This document shows, piece by piece, positions 10,831 to 21,017 of a stretch of 64,000 nucleotides of DNA (positions are counted from its first letter, which is position 1; every line of letters begins with the position of its first letter). Under the pieces are notes generated by a model. The model searched no databases and was not told the origin of the DNA. It was given only the letters and a program-made list of their open reading frames with translations. Source of the DNA: Zopfochytrium polystomum (lineage: Eukaryota > Chytridiomycota > Chytridiomycetes > Chytridiales > Chytridiaceae); assembly GCA_025765615.1 (NCBI GenBank), contig JAIVFJ010000274.1, forward strand, positions 1 through 64,000. Reading direction: 5' to 3'. A program made the translations under genes and the position numbers.

Positions 10831-11355
10831 CTAACAGGCCAATCCCGGATAGTCCGACTTTGAGCACTTTGGGTTCAGTAGCCTGCCCTCGCTGCACTTG
10901 CAAAACTCGCCCGTGTTCAACACGGTGGCCTCGTTCGCGCAACTGACTTTGTTCAGATCGCAGTAATTGACCGTGCGCCAGCCGCGCGAGGGCATGTAGC
11001 TGTCCATCAAGTATTTCCCCTGCGTCTCCACGTACTGGCACGACGGCACGTAACAAGTGTCCGGGTACGCCACGTGGCCCGCGCCTTTGTACAGGAAGCC
11101 GATGGATCGGGTGCCTTCGTTGATGGCCACGACCATGTTGCCGTTGAACTGGCCCCAGGTGCCCTTGAAGCAGTCGAGGTTGTCGTAGTGCCAGTTCCAG
11201 TAGTGGGACGCTTGCCAGACTTGCACGTTGTCGTCCCAGACGAGGATGTCCTTGTAAAAACCGTTGCCGCTGTTGGTCCAGATGCAGTTTTTGCCGAGGA
11301 CGTGGTCGGCGACGGCGAGGAGGAGGAAGATGGCGAGGAGCTGGGTAGTGTGCAT
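10831..11355 (-). CDS. Small secreted ten-cysteine protein, copy 1
   Basis: 174 residues from a single exon. A signal peptide (MHTTQLLAIFLLLAVADHVLG) is followed by a mature domain beginning KNCIWTNS. It has ten cysteines and an aromatic-rich stretch, SHYWNWHYDNLDC. The C-terminal third, NTGEFCKCSEGRLLNPKC, holds clustered Cys. Every Cys is kept in the neighbouring paralogue at 12107-12646, which points to five disulfides (inference). The two genes are divergently transcribed with about 750 bases between starts, so they may share control. Family not recognised; likely an extracellular or wall-associated protein. Confidence 0.85.
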   Translation of the reverse strand: MHTTQLLAIFLLLAVADHVLGKNCIWTNSGNGFYKDILVWDDNVQVWQASHYWNWHYDNLDCFKGTWGQFNGNMVVAINEGTRSIGFLYKGAGHVAYPDTCYVPSCQYVETQGKYLMDSYMPSRGWRTVNYCDLNKVSCANEATVLNTGEFCKCSEGRLLNPKCSKSDYPGLAC

Positions 11356-12106
11356 CTTGGGTGAGGGGTGGGGAAGTGGTTTGGCGGGCGGTTGCAGTCA
11401 GGCTTGTTTGATTTCGATTGGCCTTCTTTTTTTTTCTCTTTCTCTCTTGATATTTAACGCTGTGTCTCTCTTTGTCTCTCTCACCCACTCTCTGACGGCA
11501 ACTAAGGGCGAGACTGGCGCGTGCATGCACAGCCAGTCTCAACCCCATTGCACGGAGTCCCACTGGCAGCGTCTCGCCTTTGGAACTTAGCGCTGACTCC
11601 GCCGCAACACTCGAAACTGGTTGCGTTTGTTTGTGCTTCTTTTCTTGCCCAGGATTCTTGCTTCCTCCCCTTGTCATCGAGGCGAGACAGACATCTGCGC
11701 AACCAGCTTTCCACGTAGGTTCCGCCGCAGAAACGGCCCCATGCAGCAACGTTACCTCTTTTGGAATTTTACGTTTACCGACGGAGGATTTTCAGGAGGG
11801 GGCTGTCTTGCCCCTTACCCGTCAATTGAACTTGTTCCATCGTTCACAATGTCTCGCTTTATGCCGATTCCTTCAAGCTCGCCAAACATTATCCGGATAC
11901 GTCATAGAATTCTTTAAAATTTTACTCCTATAGATCGCCGAATACGTCATGTCTTGTTGGCAAGTGGCTCACCCAGGCTTTTTTTCCTATTCCTCCGCAA
12001 AATCTCATAAATTCGCGTTTATTCGAATTGTGTTTCTTCCATCATCGCGTCCATCCATTGGAAAACAGCAACTCTCTCGCACCTCCATACACAAAAAGGC
12101 CAAAAA
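11356..12106. promoter_or_regulatory. Shared intergenic region of the divergent ten-Cys gene pair
   Basis: 751 bases separate the two start codons. Pyrimidine-rich tracts (ttttttttctctttctctct near 11425) lie on the side of copy 1. AT-rich sequence (ttctttaaaattttactcct near 11908) lies on the side of copy 2. No clear TATA box could be assigned to either gene. No coding signal inside. Confidence 0.5.
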
Positions 12107-12646
12107 ATGCCCGCCATCCGCGCGCTCCCCACTCTCTTGCTCCTCCTCCTCGCCGGCGCCGCCGACCTGGCCCTCGGCAAAAACTGCATCTGGACCAACA
12201 GCAAAGGCGGTCTGACCAAGGACGTGCTCGTGTGGGGCGACAACGTGCAAGTGTGGTCCGCGTCGCACTACTGGAACTGGCACTACGATAACCTGGACTG
12301 CTTCCCGCGGACGTGGGACCAGTTCAACGGGTACATGAACTTGGCGATCAACGACGGCGCGCGGTCGATCGGGTTCCTGTACAAGGGCATCGGGCAGGGG
12401 ACGTACCCGGACGAGTGCTACGTGTCGTCGTGCACGTACGTCGAGACGGGCGGGAAGAATTTGATGGAGGCGTACCTGCCGGCGCGCGGGTGGCGCGCGT
12501 TGACGTACTGCGAGCTGAACAAGATTAGCTGCAAGAGCGAGGCGGCGGTGCTGAACACGGGCGAGTTTTGCAAGTGCAGCGAGGGAAGGCTGCTGAACCC
12601 CAAGTGCACCAGGGCGAGCTTCCCTGGTCTGCAGGAGTACTGCTGA
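12107..12646 (+). CDS. Small secreted ten-cysteine protein, copy 2
   Basis: 179 residues, one exon. The signal peptide is MPAIRALPTLLLLLLAGAAD, then LALGKNCIWTNSKGGLTKD. The mature part follows copy 1 through most positions: VWGDNVQVWSASHYWNWHYD, YKGIGQGTYPDECY, NTGEFCKCSEGRLLNPKC. All ten cysteines are conserved and the protein ends LQEYC. The ATG at 12107 is preceded by an A-rich leader (caaaaaatgcc). It is the head-to-head partner of 10831-11355. Function unknown; both copies look intact, so the pair is probably under selection. Confidence 0.87.
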   Translation: MPAIRALPTLLLLLLAGAADLALGKNCIWTNSKGGLTKDVLVWGDNVQVWSASHYWNWHYDNLDCFPRTWDQFNGYMNLAINDGARSIGFLYKGIGQGTYPDECYVSSCTYVETGGKNLMEAYLPARGWRALTYCELNKISCKSEAAVLNTGEFCKCSEGRLLNPKCTRASFPGLQEYC

Positions 12647-13430
12647 TCATGAAACGCTGTCTTGCTTTCGTTTCTTCTCTTTATTGTTTTGTTCGCCTTG
12701 ATCTTTGAGGAGTGAATTTCACATTAGAGGGGCACCATGTACCCCAGACAATCGGTTCGGTAGACTCAATAAAATGTCTTCCATCCAATTTTGTATCAGA
12801 GCATTGCACTGCCGAGGGTGGGAAAAGCCTCCTCATAATCATCAAGAATAGCTTTGCGGAGCTTGTGTTGTCTCTTTCCGTCGTGCGTCGCACTGTAAGT
12901 ACTTCCTACCGATGGGGCCAGGACAGAGCGAAAAAGCACACACCTTCGAATTCGGAGAATTCCTCACACGAGCGATTGGCGCTGACCACGGTGACGCAAC
13001 ACACGAAGAAACGAACCAACAAACAACGGCCAGAGCCCGATACATATAGATGGACGCGCAAAAATTCATGCAAAAAGGAAAGACACTGCCAACTTTGGGG
13101 AGGGAAAGACAGCCCCCTGCTTGCCGCAAATCGGTCCGTTGTGCAAAAGAGAAGAAAGGAAAGCACAAAAACCTTGAGAAGCTCGTGTGAGAGCGAAGGA
13201 AGGGCGAAAAGTCATCGCAGCACACAACGCATATTTTGCATGCGCGGTGCGCGCGTGCATTGTGAAATAGGCGGCGGCGGCACGTGCGCCCCTCTGTCCG
13301 CCTGGGCTTCCAAGCCGATTTGGGCGGGGCCTGTCTTGCCCCCAGAAGTTTTTTCACCGAAAAAGAAGTAAGAGAAACCAAAGAGTCGGCGGTGACGCAA
13401 CGCCTTTCCCTCGACCTACTTCTTGCAAAT
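12647..13430. other. Intergenic, no gene seen
   Basis: Holds the 3' flank of the ten-Cys gene and the upstream flank of the next gene. Open pieces here lack residue patterns typical of coding sequence and have no partner exons. Confidence 0.4.
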
Positions 13431-13435
13431 CCACC

Positions 13436-13444
13436 ATATAAAAA
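13436..13444 (+). promoter_or_regulatory. TATA box
   Basis: The motif catataaaaagg lies about 65 bases upstream of the ATG at 13507, a fitting position for a fungal core promoter with a short leader. Confidence 0.6.
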
Positions 13445-13506
13445 GGCACCCGCTCGACCGTCACACCCCCCTCATTCCAACAACAACTCCCTCTCTCCCA
13501 ACAATC

Positions 13507-14116
13507 ATGCACCTCTCCCACCTCTTCGCCCTCCTCCTTTCCTCCACCGCCGCGCTCCTCGCCGCGGCCGCCCCCAACCGAGCCGTCGACCGTCGACCTC
13601 GGCAACGGCGCGTCCGTGACTCTCAACCAGCTCAAAGACATCATGCGCGACCCCTTCGCCGTCACCCTCTCCGACTCGCCGTACACGGTCACCGCGACCG
13701 ACGGCACCACCTACAACCTGACCCCGTCCCTCGTCGAGACGGTTCTGGCCGGTAACGCGACGCAAGAGCAACTCCTCACTGGCGGAAAGCTGTCGCGCCG
13801 CGGCGGAGGTTGCACCAACATCGACTGCTTCTGCCAGTGCGAGTGCAACTGCACCGTCGACCGCCCCGCCATCTGCACCGGCGTCGGAGTCGCTGGGTGC
13901 GCGCAGAGTGCTCACCCGTGCATCACCTGCGACAGCCCCAGCAACAACCCGGCGTGCCACAAGTGCTACTACGGCAACTTGAGAGAGTGTGGGCTTTTTC
14001 ATTGTTTTGGGGTTGCCGTTTTGTCAAAGGTTTTGGCAAGGCCGTTGCTTTTTCTTTCTTTTCTTTTTGCCGATATAAACTGTTACCCATACTGCGTATC
14101 TTTTTTCTTCTCTTGA
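13507..14116 (+). CDS. Secreted Cys-rich protein with one frame break
   Basis: The ATG at 13507 opens a signal peptide (MHLSHLFALLLSSTAALLAA). The frame then shifts by one base within about 50 bases, around a C-run near 13570. The continuing frame reads VDLGNGASVTLNQLKDIMRD, then LSDSPYTVTATDGTTYNLTP. A C-terminal Cys-dense part follows: CTNIDCFCQCECNC, then CITCDSPSNNPACHKC. The real 3' end may be set by an intron starting with gtgggc near 13989, because sequence after GNLREC looks non-coding. The frame break is either a one-base loss of function or an error in the C-run. A TATA box upstream supports a real gene. Family not recognised; probably extracellular. Confidence 0.55.
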
Positions 14117-14201
14117 GATCCTGTCAGGAATATAAACATGCGAATTGGCGCCCTTGCTCTTTAGCTGGCTGGGACAGGAACGTCAGAGTGTCTCACTTGA
14201 T

Positions 14202-15170
14202 TTACGTCCGCGGCTCCTCAGACGATGCAAAGTGGTCGCGCCACCATTGCTTAACCGCGTCCGATCGGGTCGAAAACCCCTCGCCCTGAAGGACCTCCTC
14301 AAAGGCGTCGCGCCTATTCTTGAAGCGGTTCAGCCACTCTTTGAATAAGCCGGACTCCTCCCACCACTCGAGAACTGTCACACTCGATGCATCTTGCAAA
14401 CAGAAAGTTGCCCAGTCTAATTGCAGCCCGCTGTCTCTCCACCACTGCAAGGTCTTGATATGGCCAGAATCGGCTGCGCCACTGACGGCAAAACTGGTAT
14501 ACTTGAGGTCGTATCCGCTGTCCTTCCACCACTGGAGGATGCGCGTCTGACCGCGTTCGCTTGCAAGGTCCATCGCGACGGATCTGTAGCGGAGCTCGAG
14601 CCCACTGTCCTTCCACCATTGCAGCACGTCAATAGATCCCATTAGCGATGCGCAGGTCGTTGGTTCGGAATCGTACTCGAGCGGCAGCCCGCTATCCCTC
14701 CACCACTGCAGGACATCGATGCGTCCACATTCAGATGCAACCTCCAGAGCATACTCGTCGTACTTGAGCGGAAGACCACTGTTTTTCCACCACTGCAGCA
14801 CATCTACGAGTCCACGACGGCTGGCATCGTTGAGCGCGAACGTCGTGTACCCGAGCTCCAACCCGCTGTCCTTCCACCACTGCAGAGTCTCTACCGAGCG
14901 CACAAAGTCCAGCGATTCTTCATCCTTGCAGATCAACGTAAGGAGACGCGTGCGGGGGATGTGTTGGCGAATGGATTCGAGGGCGGAGACTGAGCGGAAC
15001 GAACAGAGGAAGTTCAGCCGGAGCAGGGACTCGGCTTGGATCCTCGGAAGGCGAAAGAGTGTCGCGAAGGTGAAGTGATCACAAGGGGCCTGGATGTATG
15101 TGCAGATTTCGATCGCGATCACGGAGGGAAGTGGAGGCTGTGGTAGTGATGACTTCGCCTCATCTGTCAT
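14202..15170 (-). CDS. LWW-repeat (ankyrin-like) protein
   Basis: 322 residues if it starts at the ATG at 15170 (MTDEAKSSLPQPPLPSVIAI); the frame stays open upstream to 15392, but that part looks non-coding. The N-terminal 100 residues resemble the F-box-like or helical leader common in chytrid repeat proteins. Seven to eight repeats of about 37 residues follow, each with LQWW(K/R)(D/N)SG: for example ETLQWWKDSGLELGYTTFAL, VDVLQWWKNSGLPLKYDEYA and IKTLQWWRDSGLQLDWATFC. Such repeats behave like degenerate ankyrin units and probably form a binding scaffold. The protein ends VKQWWRDHFASSEEP. It is intact, unlike the related fragments at 60-1135 and 15510-15874. Confidence 0.8.
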   Translation of the reverse strand: MTDEAKSSLPQPPLPSVIAIEICTYIQAPCDHFTFATLFRLPRIQAESLLRLNFLCSFRSVSALESIRQHIPRTRLLTLICKDEESLDFVRSVETLQWWKDSGLELGYTTFALNDASRRGLVDVLQWWKNSGLPLKYDEYALEVASECGRIDVLQWWRDSGLPLEYDSEPTTCASLMGSIDVLQWWKDSGLELRYRSVAMDLASERGQTRILQWWKDSGYDLKYTSFAVSGAADSGHIKTLQWWRDSGLQLDWATFCLQDASSVTVLEWWEESGLFKEWLNRFKNRRDAFEEVLQGEGFSTRSDAVKQWWRDHFASSEEPRT

Positions 15171-15509
15171 TGCAGAGAAAATGGCAGTAAAAAAATCGCC
15201 TTTGCACAGGTTTTGGGAGGAGACGGGGAGTTGGCAGCCCTTCCCGATGAGAGGTGCCGGCCGTCCACCCACTGCGCCGGGCTCGAACCAGGCGTAAGCA
15301 ACAAGGGGATGAGAACAGAGAAGGTTGAACTGGAGGGACAAGGGAGAACGGGAACGGGAAACGGACTCCCCAACAGGGCCACTCACGCGCACTTGAACTC
15401 AATTCCGCTTCCCCTTCTACCATTCCAGTACGGTCGTAAGTCCTGATGCCGAAGCCTCGGACACGACGTCCGCCGAGCACTTTCCTTCCATCATCAAAAC
15501 GAAGCGACG

Positions 15510-15874
15510 TTCCCACACTGGCTGCCTAGTCTGATCGCGTAAGGCAGCTCGAGCCCACTGTCTTTCCACCACAACAGTACATCGATCGAAACGGCTCTGA
15601 ACGCGTACGCGATAGCCCCCTCATCTTACTTTCAAGCCTTGAGCTCCCGGCCGCTGTTGTTCCACCACTGCAGCACATGCGCCTGCCCGAGCTTGCACGG
15701 CCTTTTTGGTTTGTGGTAGCTACAGCCCGCTCTCTTTCCACCACCAGGTCCGCGCAGTTCAGCGACTGGCCGTCCTCGTAGATCAGGGAATAAAAGGTGC
15801 TCCTGAGGGAGTTGGCGGCGCAAGAGGATTGTGGGGAGGAGGCGTTTGATCGAGGCGACTTCAAACGAGCACAC
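15510..15874 (-). pseudogene. LWW-repeat gene fragment
   Basis: Three pieces in different frames can be read: SLIYEDGQSLNCADLVVERE (near 15780), HVLQWWNNSGRELKA (near 15660) and DVLLWWKDSGLELPYAIR (near 15560). They match the repeat unit of the intact gene just downstream on the same strand. The fragment therefore looks like the remains of a tandem copy, with frameshifts and a stop between repeats. Confidence 0.55.
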
Positions 15875-15981
15875 TCAATATATTTTCAGAAATGCTTTGA
15901 CCTTCCAACCACAAAGCACACACAGACCGTAGTCCCAACAGAAAGTCTTTAGGGTAGCGCCGCATTGTCTTCTCGCAGCCC

Positions 15982-16939
15982 TCACTTCTTCTTTCCAGTC
16001 CCACCGCGACCGCTGGCCGGCGCTGACTTCGTCTGGGCTGGAACCTGCTTTGGGGCCGCCGACTGTTTGCCTGTTGGCTGTTTACGCGCACCGCCGCCTC
16101 CGCCTGTCGCTTTAGCTGTCTTCCCGCAGCCATTTCCGGCCCGACGATAGAGTGTCTTGTGCATTTACAACAATTTTTTGTTAACGAAGAAAGAAGATTG
16201 TATAGTTTCGCCAGCCATGGGGATGGTGAGTTTTTGTGGGGGTGGAAACATGCGACGAGCACTTCGCCGAGGAGTGCGTTCGGGGAGGGGGGGGGAATGC
16301 TTCCCTTACCGATCCGTCTCGCCTAATCAGCTGGCAGGCGCTGGCGGGAATGTGATTCTTGACGAGCACCTCCTTGTTCATGGAAGCCCACGACCTTTCT
16401 GCGCCGGTGCTTCCAGCGGTGTGCTTGACCATGTCGACGTGGCCGCCGTCGTGGAAGCCGGCGATCTTGTTTGGATCGATTTTGAGCACGCCGGCCTTAT
16501 CGCCGTCCTTGTCGATCTGTAGGGCGCGCTTCTTGTCCCTGGTTGTGGAGATGTACTGCGAATCGGTCCAGCCGTAGGTGTGGTCTGACGGGGAGCGTTC
16601 AGTGGAACCGGGCTTTTGGGCGTTGAGGCCGTTCTCGCGCCACGTCGCTGCTTCTCTAGAGTTCATGGCCCGGTAGAGGGTGCCTGCTGCAGCGGCGGGA
16701 TGGAAAGGGAGGACGAAGGCGTCGACGCATGCTGTGAATAGCAGAGGGACTGCCACGACGAAAGGGCGGGAGGGGGCACGCAACAGTGTACGTAGATAAT
16801 TTTCGCACAAGCCAGAACCCAATGACGCTCTGGTCCTGCATGTGCCAGGGCTGAGCCACAGCATTCTTATGATACGCTGAGAGACAAAGGAAACAGAAGG
16901 GCCAATTGGAGGATCAAAAATGGCAGGGCGAGTGAGCAA
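15982..16939 (-). CDS. Secreted ADP-ribosyltransferase-like protein with short Lys/Gly tail (ART 2)
   Basis: Exon 1 ends at 16310 with a gtaagg donor; exon 2 is 16155-15982 (174 bases). The domain keeps LYRA, SQYISTT and NKEVLVKNHIP, the R / STS / x-x-E set of the ADP-ribosyltransferase fold, and GVLKIDPNKIAGFHDGGH as in ART 1. Exon 2 starts TLYRRAGNGCGKTAK and ends GRGGTGKKK-stop, a short version of the ART 1 tail. A hydrophobic leader (VVAVPLLFTACVDAFVLP) precedes the domain, but no Met lies at the paralogues' start position. The nearest upstream ATG codons (16939, or about 16864) would put a long extension before the signal peptide. The start may therefore be lost or sit on an unseen exon. 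It lies in tandem with ART 3. Confidence 0.65.
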
Positions 16940-17132
16940 ATATTTAAACGCGAGGCGCGGACGGACGTGGCAGAGGACAGCGGGCGCCAGAGGGCGCAGT
17001 GCAGGCTTGGGGCTCGGCGTAGCGAGGAGCGCAAGTTGTAGCCTCTATCTCCGAGGCGGAAGTCCCAGTGTGCTGCAATAACATCCGGCGACAAAAGCCG
17101 AACTCGGAGAATGCAAACAGAACGCATTGCAC

Positions 17133-17910
17133 TCATTTCTTCTTCCCAGTCCCTCCGCGCCCACTGGCCGGCGCTGACTTCTTCTGGGCTGGAACCTGCT
17201 TAGGGGCCACCGACTGTTTGCCCGTCGACTGTTTACCGCCACCGCCGCCTCCGCTTGTCGTTTTAGCGGTCTTCCCGCAGCCATTTCCAGCCCGACGATA
17301 GAGTGTCTTGTCCATTTCCAGGGTTAAACAATGAAAGTTTTGTTTCGTCAGCACTTTGTAGCGGTGAGTTGTGGGGGTGGGGATGGTGGGGGAAACATGC
17401 TACGGGCACTTTGCAGAGGAGTGCCTTCTGGAAAAGGGGAAGAATGCTACCATTACCGATCCGTCTCGCCTGATCAGCTTGCACGCATCGGCAGGAATGT
17501 GATTCTTGACGAGCACCTCCGAGTTCCATGTAGCGGCCACCCTAACCAGACCACTTGACCCCTCCGTGTGCTTGACCATGTCGACGTGGCCGCCGTTGTG
17601 GTAGCCGGGGATCTTGTTCGGGTCGATCTTGAGCACGCCGGCCTTGTCGCCGTTCCTGTCGATTTGCTTGGCGCGGCTCTTGTCTCTGGTTGTGGAGATG
17701 TACTGGGAGTCAGTCCAGCCTTCGGTGTGGTCTGTCGGGGAGCGCTCGGTGGATCCCGGCTTTTGGGCATGGAGGCCCGCTCTGGCGCCACGTCGCTGCT
17801 TCTCTGGAGTTCATGGCCCGGTAAAGGGAGCCTGCTGCAGCGGCGGGATGGTAATGGAGGAGGAATGCACTGAAGCATGCCGCCAAAAGCAGAGGGATTG
17901 GGAAGTGCAT
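17133..17910 (-). pseudogene. Secreted ADP-ribosyltransferase-like gene with a frameshift (ART 3)
   Basis: The start at 17910 opens a good signal peptide (MHFPIPLLLAACFSAFLLHY), then LYRAMNSREAATW. Compared with ART 1 and 2 there is one extra base at about 17770-17780, which throws the domain out of frame. The original frame resumes through the STS-like motif and continues in frame from 17636 (LKIDPNKIPGYHNGGHVDMV, SEVLVKNHIP). Exon 1 ends at 17457 and exon 2 is 17306-17133 (174 bases, same length as in ART 2), ending GGTGKKK-stop. The rest of the gene is well preserved, so the break is recent or an assembly error. It lies just upstream of ART 2 in the same orientation. Confidence 0.65.
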
Positions 17911-18677
17911 TGACCAACGAGGGAAAAGGGTGGGGCGGGGGAAGGTGATGTCGAAGTCAAATAAGTTTGATTCCGTGCGGTGGGGCAACAGGGAACTGGC
18001 GGCTGAGTACACGCCTTGCAGCATTTTGGCGCCCGAACGTTTCCGGCAATTGCGAAGTTACGCGATCAGCCATTTTTGGCAGAAACAAGACAAAAGAACC
18101 ACTAATGCCGAACGGATCCGGCTGGACCGACCCGCCGAAGAGAATCAAAGGCCATAAGTGTGACGGCGGACCTTACGTCTCCAATTTACTTCCGATTGAA
18201 GTCCATCTCTTCCCACGCAACCCCCAGTCTTCAGTCCACCGCTGCGCCCGCCCATCGTCTCCAGTGCACCCACTTCCTCTGCTCCGGCAACGTCTCAAGC
18301 TGCCTCAAAGAGTCCAAGCGCGCTGTGGACGAGCGACGCAGCGAGCAAAGTGGCAGGCGTTTCTTTTTGACCGAAGCCTTTTGTTACGGGCCTCCAAGAG
18401 AGGAAGGCTCAGGTCAACCGATTGCAAATTCGTTCGACGAAATTTTCGTGGGTGGGTACTGGCGCAACGGACCAGAAAATGGTATGGGCGGATAGTAGAG
18501 CCAGTACCCAATAATCTGCGGCAGCCCGTGCCGACACTCCTCGGCCCTGCTGGCTGGGTTCGGGTTGTGGGCTGAGCCAGCTTTGTTGCACAAAGAGACA
18601 CCACCAAGAAAGGGCTGAGACAAAAGGAGCACAAGTGGGGTTCACATAACCAATCGCAGTGAGGAGGGCGACAAGCC
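17911..18677. other. Intergenic, no gene seen
   Basis: Upstream region of ART 3 and of the membrane-protein gene at 18678. No repeats or coding pattern stand out. Confidence 0.4.
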
Positions 18678-19345
18678 ATGGGCAAACGCGGAGCTGCCAA
18701 CCGTCATGACCGTCCCGCCGCCTCTACACTGGCCTGGTCGGCGCGTCGACTACTCCTCCGCTTGGCGGTGGCCGCCGCCTGCTGCATCTTTTGCCTCTCT
18801 TCCCCATTCGATAGCACGTCCCTCGGCGCTCCCGCTCAGGGCCTCTTCGTCTCAGCCGCCCCGCTGCCACCGCCCTTAGACGTCGCCGCCAACAACAACA
18901 ACCCTCGGAAAGCCAGTGAGTCTCGTTTGCCTTCTCTCCCCCACCCCGCACCTCGACGCTCATTCGCATTGCATCTACACAAACCCCCGTCCTTCAGTCT
19001 TCCGCCGGGCCGGCCCGTCGTCTCAAAAGAACGGTGCAGGAAAGAAAACTGTTACCTTTGCAACACCGGAAAGCAAGACTCACGAGTACACCCTGCCAGA
19101 CGGCGAGCTCGCTTCTCGTCGCGAGCGCATGCAGAAAATCAGGGACAAGAAACCCGAGGCGCGGAAGGACGTGGCAAAGGACAGCGAGCGCAAGTGGAGA
19201 ACGGGCGTGGTGAAGGCGGTTCTTGGCGGCGAGAAGTACCCACTCGTATGTGTCGCCCGAGGCGGCGAAGCACACAAAGGTGAAGCTGTACAAGCCGAAA
19301 AAGAAGGAGGAGCCTGCGTATTATGGGGGGCCGTGAGCAGAGAGT
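18678..19345 (+). CDS. Putative small membrane protein, two exons
   Basis: Exon 1 (18678-18914) begins MGKRGAANRHDRPAASTLAW and has one hydrophobic segment, LLLRLAVAAACCIFCLSS, at about residues 28-45, so a signal anchor is likely. It ends RKAS before a gtgagt donor; the intron runs to a cag near 18997. Exon 2 reads KKTVTFATPESKTHEYTLPD, then SRRERMQKIRDKKPEARKDV, a charged helical part. Near 19245 a one-base shift would give YVSPEAAKHTKVKLYKPKKK and end PAYYGGP-stop, which looks more natural than the frame continuing to 19346. The C-terminus is therefore uncertain. Family not recognised. Confidence 0.45.
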
Positions 19346-19643
19346 GAGAGAGAGAGAGAGAGAGAGAGCAGTGTCAGCGGAGAATACATTACATTTTAAT
19401 TCACATGAAAGAAATCGTAAAAACGGCCGGATTTCGGCGAGAGAGACACAAAGACAAAGCCGATTTGCCGCGCTTCCAACGGGCCGAGAAACCTGGGGAA
19501 ATGGCGCGTGTGAGTATTCAACCGGCGCACATTTCAACGCTGTCTCCGTGCAGCGTTTCTTGCCGCGCTCTTTACCCCCACCACCGCCACCGTGGCGACG
19601 TGCGGGTCCCAAGCCGAGTTTCGCTCGAAAGACATCTCTGCAG
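19346..19643. repeat. Spacer with a short (GA)n run
   Basis: A (ga)n run of about 20 bases lies near 19347-19368. The rest is the upstream flank of the next gene. Confidence 0.6.
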
Positions 19644-20069
19644 ATGGCGGCCGATCACGAAGCAGCAGACACCGTCCTCCCCATCGAGCTGGTCGAGATC
19701 GCCGTCACAGCGGCCTCCGAACTCGTCGCCGCCGCAAACAGATCCTTCGTTCCAGTCCGTAAAGAGCTGGCGCGCGCGTCGCGAGCGTTTCGATCCGCGT
19801 TCTCCGCACCCGCCACCTGCCTGCTCATCCTCGCAGCTGCATGGCCGCTGCGCGACGCCGACATCCGCCCCTTCATCGAGCCGGGGTGGCCAAAGGGCCT
19901 TCCTCGAGCCGAGCGGTCAGTCTCTTGCTGCTGGCTGGACAGGAGGATAGCCCGATTTGGGTCGACCCCGGCGCGATCGCTTCTGTCCTCAACGAAGCGG
20001 CCGGCCGACTTCGAGTGGACACGGTGGGAGGAGGACGAGGAGGAGGAGGAGGAAGCTGCGCTGCAGTAG
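19644..20069 (+). CDS. Hypothetical protein, possibly the N-terminus of a repeat-protein family
   Basis: From the ATG at 19644 the frame encodes MAADHEAADTVLPIELVEIA, followed by helical, Ala/Arg-rich sequence (ASRAFRSAFSAPATCLLILA). The pattern LP.EL.E.A...A....AA with later LL.LA is like the F-box-like leader of chytrid repeat proteins. After about 19880 a frame one base away gives SLLLLAGQEDSPIWVDPGAI, which looks more coding than the annotated frame, which ends in a Glu run. Either an intron or a frameshift lies near 19870-19915. Function unknown. Confidence 0.4.
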   Translation: MAADHEAADTVLPIELVEIAVTAASELVAAANRSFVPVRKELARASRAFRSAFSAPATCLLILAAAWPLRDADIRPFIEPGWPKGLPRAERSVSCCWLDRRIARFGSTPARSLLSSTKRPADFEWTRWEEDEEEEEEAALQ

Positions 20070-20126
20070 CATCAGGAGATGAACGGTGAAGGCGATCACG
20101 TCTGGCGCTTCTTGGATGTGGCTGCC

Positions 20127-20215
20127 GGAAAAATGGCTTGAACCAGCTGTAAAAGTGATTTACTCAGACCCTCCATCGTCACGTGTCCCAGCACACTCCT
20201 TCTTGGACAGAAAGG
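20127..20215 (+). repeat. Dispersed repeat, copy 1
   Basis: About 90 bases, starting ggcttgaaccagctgtaaaa and including ttactcagaccctccatc, recur at 23531-23612 with a few changes and a small gap. On the plus strand both copies read LEPAVKV(I/F)YSDPPS, so the repeat may derive from a coding element. Confidence 0.7.
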
Positions 20216-20234
20216 TCTCAGACAAGGGGAGAAA

Positions 20235-20400
20235 CAAACGGTACCTGCACGCGTTGCGTCCACTTCGTCTTTGCCAATCTTTGTAGTGGGCAACGCTTCC
20301 TTGTAAATCACGTCGTTCGACCCGCGCTTTGCTTTGTATACAGTCGAAACCGTGCCCATTTGTCGCCGAGCTTGTCAGTCAGTGGAAGGGATTTAGCTTT
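20235..20400 (-). pseudogene. Fragment of the kinase-like gene
   Basis: Minus strand reads KLGDK, then GTVSTVYKAKRGSNDVIYKE and ALPTTKIGKDEVDATRAG before a gtaccg donor, as in the intact copy at 27896-27718. A few residues of the Gly-rich loop are missing compared with that copy. Downstream the match stops and an unrelated repeat follows (20127-20215). The catalytic loop and tail exons are absent and the first exon has been deleted, so this copy is dead. Confidence 0.7.
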
Positions 20401-21017
20401 TTTCCCCCTTTCCCTGGAGAGAATGGCATTGAAGGTAGAAGGCTCACCTGAACTGGCACACCGCCCACCGCTTCAGTGGTTCCAGACTGTTGATCCCGAC
20501 AGAGACAAGGGGAAAGGGAATGAATTGTGAAACGGAGAGATTGAGAAAAGAATCCCGTTTAACTTTTGATGGCGCACAGCTGCTTCTTCCTTCTCCCCCC
20601 GACGTTTTCCGTGGGCGCGCAGCCTATGTGCGTCTCACCACAACTCTTGTTTTGTTCCATTCGATTTTTTAGCCGGTGACCCACACAGCTCGGACTTGAC
20701 CAAACAACCCCCAAAGGGAGGAGTCAGTCTTCTTGAGCGGAACTCTTGCCCACGGTCTTGCAAAAGACAGCTTTCTCTTGCCTTCAGAGCGAGCATCTCG
20801 TCGTGCCCAGGGTCAAGAACCCCAGCACCACGCATTAACAAGCATAAGAACGACGGACAGAGGGTGGACTGTTAAACATCTTGGCCGCGACAGATACGTA
20901 CTCTATTCTGTTGTTTGCGCTTCAGTCGAGAAAAAAACCCACGAAGCAACACAAGCGGCCGGAGCTCCCAAACAAACGATCTCGCAATTCACACCTCGTC
21001 CTCCACAATTTTCCTTT

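Larger units (their letters stand above)
20096..20910. repeat. Segmental duplicate of 27690-28530
   Basis: Long stretches match the block at 27.7-28.5 kb, for example ggcattgaaggtagaaggct, caccgcccaccg and cagatacgtactct. Relative to that block, this copy lacks about 190 bases corresponding to 28085-28270, which there carry the first coding exon of the kinase-like gene. The match ends near 20910. Confidence 0.75.
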
